Assembly: GCA_002332715.1 (NCBI GenBank)
Contig: DDBE01000177.1
Coordinates: 1 to 10,203 of the forward strand
Length of the DNA stretch: 10,203 bases
Reading direction: 5' to 3'
DNA from: Flavobacteriales bacterium UBA2040
Lineage (GTDB): Bacteria > Bacteroidota > Bacteroidia > Flavobacteriales_D > Crocinitomicaceae
Below, piece by piece: positions 1 through 6,179 of this stretch. The translations under genes were made by a program, and so were the position numbers. Numbering within the stretch: position 1 is the first letter of the stretch; every line of letters begins with the position of its first letter. Below the pieces are notes generated by a model. It was not told the DNA's origin. It saw only the letters and a program-made list of their open reading frames with translations, and ran no database searches.

Positions 1-705
1 AGGTGCATTCTCGACAAGTGATTGTAGAGCCACAAGTGAATTGGCTGGTGTCATGGCGATGGTTTCTCTTCTTCTAACATGTTGAATTTCAGAAGTATAG
101 TTTTCATTTTTCGCACCATTGATGATTAAGACACTTCCAATATTCTCGTATAAACTGATATGGAAATCCACTTCTGTTGGGAGAGCTGTTTTGCCAAATC
201 CATTTTCTTGGGTAATGAGGACAGTACTTCCGTCAAAACTTGGAATCTTTGCTCCTGCCTCAATCTGCTTTAAATCAAAGGAATAACCATAGACTTTCTG
301 TATTACTTCGGCATCAAAAAGACGAGGCAATGTGCCTGTGTACAAGATTTGCGTTTGGCGCTTGTCCAATAAATTCTTTCGGAGAACAGCTAAAACGGGA
401 ACCATTTGTGAGGAAAAACTGATTACACTTGCGGGTTTCAAGTTGTGCAAATGAGCGATTCCCCATTCTAGAATACACGACAAAGGATGTCCCAAGCGGA
501 TATAATCGTACGCCGTTGGAATTTCGCTTAGTGCCGACGATGCTGAATTATTGGCTTTATACAAGGCCTCGAACTGATTCAAAAACTGCGTTTTGGCTAA
601 TTTTTCATCATAAATATCTAAGCGATGGGTAGTTAAGTTCAACCAGTCTGACGGTCTATTTTTTAGTACCTCTTTAATATAATCCAGCATTTTATTGTCG
701 TTCAT
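1..705 (-). CDS. Unrecognised protein, N-terminal 235 residues (runs off left edge)
   Basis: An open minus-strand frame runs uninterrupted from ATG at 705-703 to the window edge, giving 235 codons with no stop. The protein begins MNDNKMLDYIKEVLKNRPSD. Its first ~60 residues look helical and polar. The rest alternates hydrophobic strands and helices like a soluble cytoplasmic alpha/beta enzyme (for example VISFSSQMVPVLAVL, STVLITQ and IGSVLIING). There is no signal peptide or membrane segment. The last visible part contains RRRETIAMTPANSLVAL. The start is well supported: an AGGAG (712-716) sits 6 bases upstream, which is unusually good for this phylum, and no other in-frame ATG would give a better N-terminus. 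I cannot assign a family. A fold-type I PLP-enzyme-like fold is a guess from the pattern only. It is the last gene on the left and is separated from the cold-shock gene by 185 bases that include a probable terminator. Confidence 0.8.
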   Translation of the reverse strand, partial: MNDNKMLDYIKEVLKNRPSDWLNLTTHRLDIYDEKLAKTQFLNQFEALYKANNSASSALSEIPTAYDYIRLGHPLSCILEWGIAHLHNLKPASVISFSSQMVPVLAVLRKNLLDKRQTQILYTGTLPRLFDAEVIQKVYGYSFDLKQIEAGAKIPSFDGSTVLITQENGFGKTALPTEVDFHISLYENIGSVLIINGAKNENYTSEIQHVRRRETIAMTPANSLVALQSLVENAP

Positions 706-711
706 TCTTTT

Positions 712-716
712 CTCCT
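712..716 (-). promoter_or_regulatory. Shine-Dalgarno AGGAG for the leftmost gene
   Basis: The minus-strand sequence CAGGAGAAAAGAATG places a perfect AGGAG 6 bases before the ATG at 705. Most other genes in this window have only A-rich leaders, so this site decides the start of the truncated gene. Confidence 0.6.
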
Positions 717-838
717 GTTAATCGGCCGCCAAGATACATTTATTCGATACATATTAAAAGTGTTGATGGATCTTTATTGCCCTGAAATAGGATTGATAGG
801 CTGGGATTTTCTGTAAGTATGGAATAAAAACATAGGAC

Positions 839-867
839 AAAAAAAACCAATCAGTGATGAAAGGCTT
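839..867 (-). terminator. Probable intrinsic terminator of the cold-shock gene
   Basis: About 25 bases after the cold-shock stop codon, the minus strand reads AAGCC, then a hairpin with an inner TCA/TGA pair, then GGTTT running into a tract of eight T. The outer arms pair over 5 positions with one G-U. The stem is weak, but the T8 tract directly after it is typical of a factor-independent terminator. It would separate the cold-shock transcript from the gene at 1-705. Confidence 0.5.
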
Positions 868-890
868 CTTTAATAATTTGAAAGGTTTGA

Positions 891-1082
891 TTACGCTTGC
901 TTCACATTAAGCGCGTTCAATCCTTTAGGGCTTTCTTCTATATCGAAGCTTACTTTGTCGCCTTCGTTAATTTCATCGACAAGTCCATTTGCATGTACAA
1001 ATACATCTTTGTCTCCTTCGTCAGGTGTGATAAATCCAAATCCTTTTGAATGATTGAAAAATTTTACTGTTCCGTTACTTAT
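891..1082 (-). CDS. Cold-shock domain protein (CspA family) with a non-canonical ATA start
   Basis: This is a small single-stranded nucleic-acid-binding protein of the cold-shock family. Such proteins act as RNA chaperones in the cytoplasm. It has 63 residues, a normal family length. RNP1 is KGFGFI (residues 13-18) and RNP2 is VFVHA (27-31). The N-terminal strand SNGTVKFFN and the C-terminal ESPKGLNALNVKQA are both typical. The frame is intact to a TAA stop at 891-893. The odd point is the start: the residue normally encoded by ATG directly before SNGTVKFF is ATA (1082-1080). Upstream in frame there are only ATT, AAT, TAC and similar codons, until a TAA at 1115-1113, with no ATG, GTG or TTG. 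The likely -7 promoter element TAACTTTG (1115-1108) would start the transcript only about 20 bases before the ATA. Initiation must therefore use ATA or a neighbouring ATT, unless the base is a sequencing or assembly error. Identity is sure; the start is inferred. Confidence 0.88.
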   Translation of the reverse strand: MSNGTVKFFNHSKGFGFITPDEGDKDVFVHANGLVDEINEGDKVSFDIEESPKGLNALNVKQA

Positions 1083-1107
1083 AATAATATTGTATAAATT
1101 AATTATG

Positions 1108-1115
1108 CAAAGTTA
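1108..1115 (-). promoter_or_regulatory. Bacteroidota-type -7 promoter element (TAACTTTG) of the cold-shock gene
   Basis: The minus strand carries TAACTTTG, a full match to the TAnnTTTG -7 consensus of Bacteroidota primary sigma-factor promoters. I see no clean TTG -33 element at the usual 17-23 base spacing; the nearest candidate is a TTTA. Transcription would start at about 1100-1102, leaving a leader of only ~20 bases before the cold-shock reading frame. Confidence 0.5.
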
Positions 1116-1217
1116 ACAAATTATCTCGACATGGGCGTAAACGATTAATTTTCAATCGCTTATTATGATTCCTGCTTTAATGGATAAAAATGGGAGTGCG
1201 TGAATAGACCGAAAAAA

Positions 1218-3650
1218 TTAAAATTCGAAAATCACGCCTATGGTTGGTGTCACTGTCGACTGATCGTTTGCGATAAGGAGTGGAATGGCATTTGAACCGT
1301 TCGACTGCAAGGGTTGACCATCCGTTGTGGCGAAACCCGTATTATCTTCGTTTCGCTTGAAAGTATAATAAGGAGGAGTCTCCTGATCAAACCCAAGAAT
1401 GTTCTGGATGTCCACATAGAAATTGAAACTCACCTTTTTCAGGTTAACTATTTTATCTATTCGAAAGTCCAACTGATTGAAAAAACGCAAACGCTTAGAG
1501 TTTACATTTTCAAAATCAAGCACACCGTTACCACTAACTGAATATGATTGCTGAGATGCCACCAAATCGAAAGGTGTATAGGGAACACCACCTGAAAAAC
1601 GATACTTCAATCCCAATTTCCAGTTTTTGCCAAAATTCCAACCAAAAGTAGTTGAAAGTAAATGTTGACTATCCCAAGCAGATGGAATCAATTCTCCATC
1701 TTCTCCCGAAAAAAGGGACCTCACGTATGAATAACTAAAGACATAGAAGATGTTTTTTACCAATTTTTGTTGCAAGAAAACTTCAAAACCGTAGGTCTGC
1801 CCCTGTCCAATACTCGAGACTTCTTCGTTTCCAACGGCGCCAAACTCTTGTCCTTGATTGGCGAGTGAAATTCCATTTATGAGTGAAACGGGATAGTTAC
1901 TGTAATTTTTGTAGAATCCTTCCACAGTGATGCGCAATCCTGTCGTAGGAAGCCATTGTGTGCCCAATACATAGTGATCCGATTGAATATAATCAAGAGA
2001 GCGATTACTCAATTCACCAGCTGCATTTCTATACCCCAATGTCGTGTAGGTTGGCATTTTGTAATAACTACCAATGGATGCCGTAATATCCCATTTTTTA
2101 GTAAGATGATATGCAGCAGAAATTCGTGGCGACAAGGTATTGAAAGGATTATTCCCATTGTTTGTGAAGGAGTTCATATCGGTTCTAATGCCCGCCGAAA
2201 CCAATAGTTTGTCTTTAAAAAACTCCTTGGACACCTGTCCAAATGCACCATACTTGAAAAATTCAATCGCCGACTCATTTTCGATAATGATGGCAGGGGA
2301 TACCGTGTTTCCAGAAGAGTCAACAACTTCACTCGATAGCTTATTGTATAACTTGGCATTATACTTTACGTATTGTCCCATAACACCAAAGGAGTATTTC
2401 CACCCTTTGACAAATTTGTTATAATCGAAACGAAATTTGTTTTCAATTTCCTGAGATTTGAATAAGAAGTTTCGGAAGTCTTCGTCTCCATTTCGGGCAT
2501 CTTCAAACTGATCCAATTGGTTATCAAACATATTACGGCTCAGGGCCAGATTCCAAAATCCATTTTCTATTCGTCGTTTGATAGCAACACCGGTCGTATA
2601 ATTCCACTGCGTTATAAACGGTAATGAGCGTCGGAAAAACTCGGTTTCGTCATTATCTTCTCGTGTTGCAGCAAAGCTAAAACGGTCGTAAGCGCCCAAA
2701 CCAAGGGCGGTAATTGTTGTTTTACTATCTGGACGGAAAGTAGTTTTGAATTGAAAATCTGAGAAATTTGGACGGATGGGTAGATCAATTAATTTGAAAA
2801 GGAAATCAAGATAAGACGTCCGCGCTGAGACCAAAAAATCATTCTTCTTGCCCATTGGTCCTTCAAGCGTAAGAACACTTTCCGTAAATCCAACTCGCGC
2901 ATTCCCCGAAAGCTTTTCGCGGTTTCCTTGTCTTTGTTTGATCACAAAAGTAGATGCCAAAGCATTATCATAGCGCGCATCGAAAGCGGAAGAACTTAAT
3001 TTCAACTCTTCAATAAAGGATACGTTCAAAATTCCTTGCGCTCCGCCAGAAGATCCTTGTGTTTGAAAGTGATTCAGAACTGGAATTTCAATTCCGTCCA
3101 AATAATAGACGTTTTCGTTGGGTGCGCCACCTCGGATGATAATATCGTTTCGCTGCGCACCGCCAGCCGAACCTCCAACACCTGGTAGCGTTTGAACCAC
3201 TTTAGACACATCGAAATTTCCGCCGGGATTGGATTCTATTTCAACAGACGTCAATTTTTGAACGGACAAAGGCGTAATCATATCGGTTGTTTGCGCAACT
3301 TGATTTCTGTCATATATAATTTCTACCGCTTCTAAATCAATCGAAATGGACGCGAGTTCAAAGTTCACCGTTTCTACATTTCCAGAATTCACTGGTATAT
3401 TGAATTTTTTTAATGGATCGTATCCAGCCGCTGTAATAACAATCGTATATGTTCCCACGGCAACCTCTATCTTGTAATTGCCATCGATGTCAGTGAGCGC
3501 GCCTATTTGCGTTCCTTCAATGAATACTTTAGCAAAGGGCAAAGGTTCTTCGGTATTGACATCTTTTGCATTTCCTTGAATGGTTCCGGTATTTTGTGCA
3601 AAAGCTACAAGGGCAAAACAGTGGACAAATAAGAGTAAAAATAACTTCAT
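1218..3650 (-). CDS. TonB-dependent outer-membrane receptor with carboxypeptidase-regulatory-like domain
   Basis: This is an outer-membrane beta-barrel importer energised by TonB-ExbBD; the substrate cannot be told from sequence. I chose the ATG at 3650 (810 residues) because it gives a clean Sec signal peptide, MKLFLLLFVHCFALVAFA followed by QN. The in-frame extension to 3698 would bury that signal behind 16 extra residues. Domains in order are: the signal peptide (1-18); a CarboxypepD_reg-like beta-sandwich (~21-100, with TGTIQGNAKD and LTDIDGNYKI), as is common in Bacteroidota receptors; a plug (~125-245, with GGNFDVSKVVQTLPGVGG, IIIRGGAPNENVYYLDGIEI and FDARYDNALAS); then a barrel to the C-terminus, which ends in the aromatic residue expected for BamA recognition (GVIFEF). 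At 810 residues it is well short of SusC-size receptors and no SusD gene is adjacent, so glycan uptake is not indicated. It stands alone behind a 200-base upstream gap, which contains a 12-base direct repeat. Confidence 0.93.
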   Translation of the reverse strand: MKLFLLLFVHCFALVAFAQNTGTIQGNAKDVNTEEPLPFAKVFIEGTQIGALTDIDGNYKIEVAVGTYTIVITAAGYDPLKKFNIPVNSGNVETVNFELASISIDLEAVEIIYDRNQVAQTTDMITPLSVQKLTSVEIESNPGGNFDVSKVVQTLPGVGGSAGGAQRNDIIIRGGAPNENVYYLDGIEIPVLNHFQTQGSSGGAQGILNVSFIEELKLSSSAFDARYDNALASTFVIKQRQGNREKLSGNARVGFTESVLTLEGPMGKKNDFLVSARTSYLDFLFKLIDLPIRPNFSDFQFKTTFRPDSKTTITALGLGAYDRFSFAATREDNDETEFFRRSLPFITQWNYTTGVAIKRRIENGFWNLALSRNMFDNQLDQFEDARNGDEDFRNFLFKSQEIENKFRFDYNKFVKGWKYSFGVMGQYVKYNAKLYNKLSSEVVDSSGNTVSPAIIIENESAIEFFKYGAFGQVSKEFFKDKLLVSAGIRTDMNSFTNNGNNPFNTLSPRISAAYHLTKKWDITASIGSYYKMPTYTTLGYRNAAGELSNRSLDYIQSDHYVLGTQWLPTTGLRITVEGFYKNYSNYPVSLINGISLANQGQEFGAVGNEEVSSIGQGQTYGFEVFLQQKLVKNIFYVFSYSYVRSLFSGEDGELIPSAWDSQHLLSTTFGWNFGKNWKLGLKYRFSGGVPYTPFDLVASQQSYSVSGNGVLDFENVNSKRLRFFNQLDFRIDKIVNLKKVSFNFYVDIQNILGFDQETPPYYTFKRNEDNTGFATTDGQPLQSNGSNAIPLLIANDQSTVTPTIGVIFEF

Positions 3651-3725
3651 TTCGTGGTAAATTCTTGAGAAGGGTGATAAGTAGCAAACAAAGCTCAACT
3701 GAAAATGTTTTAATCCGATGGTAAA

Positions 3726-3737
3726 ACAAAATAGTAC
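3726..3737. repeat. 12-base direct repeat, copy 1 (ACAAAATAGTAC)
   Basis: This is a perfect copy of the 12-mer also found at 3820-3831, 94 bases away, in the gap upstream of the TonB-dependent receptor. It lies 76 bases upstream of the receptor start. An operator role is possible but unproven. Confidence 0.6.
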
Positions 3738-3812
3738 ACCGCACAGATGTGACTAAAACTAACTATCAGCACGCACACATGAAAGATGGCGTGATTGAAC
3801 GGAATTTTTTTA

Positions 3813-3839
3813 AAACTTTACAAAATAGTACCAAAGTTT
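3813..3839. repeat. 7-base inverted repeat enclosing 12-base direct repeat copy 2
   Basis: The arms AAACTTT (3813-3819) and AAAGTTT (3833-3839) flank a 13-base spacer that contains the second copy of ACAAAATAGTAC (3820-3831). The element lies 11 bases after the stop of the DUF4375-type gene and about 160 bases upstream of the receptor start. It could be a weak transcript-end hairpin or a protein-binding site. No T tract follows it on the minus strand, so a classical terminator is unlikely. Confidence 0.5.
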
Positions 3840-3850
3840 ACGCCACTCCG

Positions 3851-4327
3851 TTATATCTTGATTATTTCTTGCAAATATGCACCTAATAAATCTTCCAAGT
3901 TCTCACTATCGTGCAATTGGTCGTAGCAAATGTCATGCGAATACAGTTGCGCCCTTTGTTGTTCCGTCAGTTGGATTTGGAAAACAATCTCTTTGTATGC
4001 ATCGTCTAGCAATCCAGTGGGATTTGCCACAAGCAAAGAATTGGAAACCGTTTCGGCTGTGCCTAAGGCCTTAATTTCGTTTAGTACATGAATAATTTCG
4101 GGTGCAAATATGCCCAATTAAGCTTCGTAAAACTCAGCGAAACCAACGTTTGTCACCGTTTGATTCATTTTCACGATGATGTATACCATCTTTTCTGGAA
4201 CCGTCAGCTCTTGAACAGCTTCGTACCATTTCGACCAGTTTTCAGTGTCGAAATTGGCGGTCAATAAGTGTTGATCTGCGGAACTGTATAGTCGATTGAT
4301 TAATGCTCTGTTTGTGATGTTTTCCAT
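3851..4327 (-). pseudogene. DUF4375 (DMP19-like) protein gene interrupted by one in-frame TAA
   Basis: Two minus-strand reading frames abut exactly and in the same frame. The first is MENITNRALI to NVGFAEFYEA (4327-4121). It is followed by TAA (4120-4118), and the second continues as LGIFAPEIIHVLNEIKALGT to the stop at 3851. Read through, they make one ~158-residue protein of the DUF4375 type. VTNVGFAEFY matches the family's conserved NGGF-x-QFY segment, APEIIHVLNEIKALGT the helix and IG-x turn that follow it, and NLEDLLGAYLQEI the conserved C-terminal helix. The TAA falls inside the conserved core, where a sense codon is expected; one base change from a Tyr codon would explain it. The family's function is not established. 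The downstream half could only start at the TTG directly after the TAA and would lack the first helices. ATG 4327 is preferred over a GTG at 4339. Nonsense pseudogene, sequencing error and readthrough are all possible; two true genes are unlikely. Confidence 0.8.
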
Positions 4328-4382
4328 AATGAGTGACACTTTAATACTTTAGATATTCTCGCCCGATTAAATTTTCATTGTC

Positions 4383-4402
4383 CTTTTTTCTTGACAAAAA
4401 AG
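4383..4402. repeat. A/T hairpin (CTTTTTT ... AAAAAAG) between two genes
   Basis: Seven-base arms (4383-4389 and 4396-4402) enclose the loop CTTGAC in the gap between the DUF2461 stop and the DUF4375-type start. It has T6 on both strands and could act as a weak transcription-end signal. From memory, similar TTTTTT-CTTGA-AAAAAG elements recur between genes in Flavobacteriia, so it may be a dispersed repeat. Confidence 0.45.
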
Positions 4403-4433
4403 AACGAACTTGTCTGACTGACAGGCAGGACAG

Positions 4434-4453
4434 TCAATCAATCAATCAATCAA
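4434..4453. repeat. (TCAA)5 tetranucleotide tract at the DUF2461 stop codon
   Basis: Five perfect TCAA units lie here. On the coding (minus) strand they read as TTGA units and encode the last residues Leu-Ile-Asp and the TGA stop (4444-4442). The tract then continues into the intergenic gap. Because a 4-base unit passes through all three frames, any array of at least three units still ends in TGA at the same codon. Confidence 0.85.
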
Positions 4454-5128
4454 CGAAACGCCATTGCTATCTGTCGTTAGGACATCGCTCATGTAGTCAA
4501 AGAACGGACGGGTTGCTTGAAAGTATTTCAAGACTTGTTCTGAGAACCCAGGTGTCATTGCTTCTTCATCGGTAAAGCTTTTCGTTACGACAAATGATTT
4601 GTAGCGCAACAATTCAATCGCTGGATGATCTTTCGGATACCCTTTTGGAGCTGTTTTCAGTTGTTGTCCGCCCAATTCTCCAAAGTGCTCTTTGAAGCTA
4701 GCCGAATTGATAATTTCCTGAAGTCCAGAAGGATCAAGGTCGATTTCTTCACGAATTCTTTTTAAATCTGGAACATCGGGTTGCCAAAATCCGCCGCCCA
4801 TGAAGGACTCGCCACCAGGTTGTAATTTTAGAAAATATCCACCTCGTAAAGCTTTTGTCGCACGGCTAAAACCCAAAGAAAAATTACTTTTGTACGGATC
4901 TTTGTTTTTTGAAAAGCGCACATCGCGATAGATGCGGTACAATTTCATTTTCTCAATCTTGTCTTGCTTTATCATACCGCTGTTTATCTCTTCAGCCAAG
5001 GCTTTGAAATGTTCATTTGCGGCCACATATTTCCGTTTGTTTTCTGCGAACCAATCACTGTCGTTATTTTTCTCCAAGGTCGTTAGAAACTGGAATACCG
5101 ATGGATCGAGATGTGTAATTTGTGCCAT
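4442..5128 (-). CDS. DUF2461 family protein
   Basis: This is a 228-residue soluble protein matching DUF2461 (TIGR02453) over its whole length, a usual size for the family. Recognisable conserved parts are NNDSDWFAENK (residues 21-31), the central YRIYRDVRFSKNKDPYK (64-80), and the Gly/Phe-rich YFLKLQPGGESFMGGGFW (98-115). The C-terminal region KSFVVTKSFTDEEAMTPGF is also typical. The biochemical role of the family is not established. There is no signal peptide or membrane segment, so it is probably cytoplasmic. The start ATG (5128-5126) has an A-rich leader without a Shine-Dalgarno. It begins 37 bases after the glycosyltransferase stop, so it could be co-transcribed with the epimerase/glycosyltransferase pair; a functional link is only a guess. 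Its stop lies inside a (TTGA)5 tract. Confidence 0.9.
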   Translation of the reverse strand: MAQITHLDPSVFQFLTTLEKNNDSDWFAENKRKYVAANEHFKALAEEINSGMIKQDKIEKMKLYRIYRDVRFSKNKDPYKSNFSLGFSRATKALRGGYFLKLQPGGESFMGGGFWQPDVPDLKRIREEIDLDPSGLQEIINSASFKEHFGELGGQQLKTAPKGYPKDHPAIELLRYKSFVVTKSFTDEEAMTPGFSEQVLKYFQATRPFFDYMSDVLTTDSNGVSLID

Positions 5129-5165
5129 GTTTGTTATTTTCTAATTCTATGTAAATGTCTGTTTA

Positions 5166-6179
5166 TCAAGCGAAAAACCAAAAGTCAACAACTGGTTTCT
5201 TTTCCCAAGTCGCCAATTGTTCTTCAATCTCCTTTTTGCCATCGGGCGAAGCGACGACAATGATGATTTGTGGATTTTCAAGCGAAGTAACCACGCAAAA
5301 ATCTTCCATGATCACACCGTAAATGTCCTTCCCTATTTTTCGGTCGTTGTCGCACACCCAGTGGAAAGCATCGTCGTGGGATTGCAGCAATTTCGCCATG
5401 TCTTTCCCGTTTCGGCCTGCTCCCCACAAAACCAAAGGGCGTGTTCGGTCTCTGTCCAATTCATAGAAAAAGTGCAGTTTTAGGTCGAAATAACGATTGT
5501 CTTTGTATTCTTCCCAAGTACGGGAAATTCTATCGGAACGGTCGCGCCAATGATGCAAGATTTTGTCTATTCCCACTATGGTCAATCCCAATCTGTACAT
5601 GCGAAAACAGAGGTCGTAATCTTCTGGATAAATCACAGGATCAAACGCTCCTGCAGCATCAAAATCGTCTTTGTGGATGAGCCAACAATGCGATGGAATG
5701 ACACATTCTCGATAAATTTCTCGGTAATGCGTGCTAGTCCTGGCGACTTCGTTCAACCATTTTTCATACTTGATGAATCCGTCGCCTACCTCGCCTTCGT
5801 CCACGAAATGCTCGGTTCCACCTGCAATGACGGTTCCTTTTCCATATTTCTGCCATTCGTCTACAAGGACTTGAATTTTGTAATCCGGCATTTTATCGTC
5901 AGAATCCATTCGGTTGATCAAGGTTCCTTTTGTTTCTCGGTATCCGACTTGCAAGGTTGGAATCAATTTGGGCTGATCGCTGTGAAAAACCCGAACTCTG
6001 TTGTCTTTATCCGCGTATTCGTGCAAGATTTTCGGTGTATCGTCTGTGGAATGATCGTTCACCGCAATCAGTTCCCAATTTTGATAGGTTTGTGCCAAAA
6101 TGGAATCCAAACAAGCGCGCAAATAGGGAGCCGTATCTTTGACCGCCATGATAACCGTAACAAGTGGCTTTTCTGTCAT
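5166..6179 (-). CDS. Family 2 glycosyltransferase with a C-terminal Rossmann-like domain
   Basis: This is a cytoplasmic GT-A fold enzyme that transfers a nucleotide-activated sugar, probably for lipopolysaccharide or capsule; donor and acceptor are unknown. Of its 337 residues, the GT2 core occupies ~5-220. It has TVIMAVKD at strand 1, NDHSTDDT (41-48) for nucleotide binding, the metal-binding acidic cluster MDSDD (91-95), YPEDYDL (184-190) with the likely catalytic acid, and HHWRDRSDRIS (209-219). After this, residues ~246-337 form a second module starting RPLVLWGAGRNGKDMAKLL. That Gly-rich turn resembles a dinucleotide-binding or PglD-like N-terminus, and the protein ends VVDFWFFA. I chose the ATG at 6179 rather than an upstream in-frame ATG at 6200, because it overlaps the epimerase stop as ATGA and fits the family N-terminus. 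Translational coupling to the epimerase is therefore likely. Confidence 0.9.
   Translation of the reverse strand: MTEKPLVTVIMAVKDTAPYLRACLDSILAQTYQNWELIAVNDHSTDDTPKILHEYADKDNRVRVFHSDQPKLIPTLQVGYRETKGTLINRMDSDDKMPDYKIQVLVDEWQKYGKGTVIAGGTEHFVDEGEVGDGFIKYEKWLNEVARTSTHYREIYRECVIPSHCWLIHKDDFDAAGAFDPVIYPEDYDLCFRMYRLGLTIVGIDKILHHWRDRSDRISRTWEEYKDNRYFDLKLHFFYELDRDRTRPLVLWGAGRNGKDMAKLLQSHDDAFHWVCDNDRKIGKDIYGVIMEDFCVVTSLENPQIIIVVASPDGKKEIEEQLATWEKKPVVDFWFFA

Noticed and set aside
3651..3698. Upstream start for the TonB-dependent receptor at 3698
   Set aside because: It would put 16 polar and mixed residues before a perfect signal peptide; the start at 3650 is far better.
3851..4117. Separate 88-residue gene with a TTG start
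   Set aside because: It would begin directly after the preceding stop, in frame, in the middle of a conserved domain. One split gene is simpler.
4434..4453. Phase variation through the TCAA tract
   Set aside because: Changing the unit number leaves the DUF2461 stop in place, and no start codon or promoter spacing depends on the tract.
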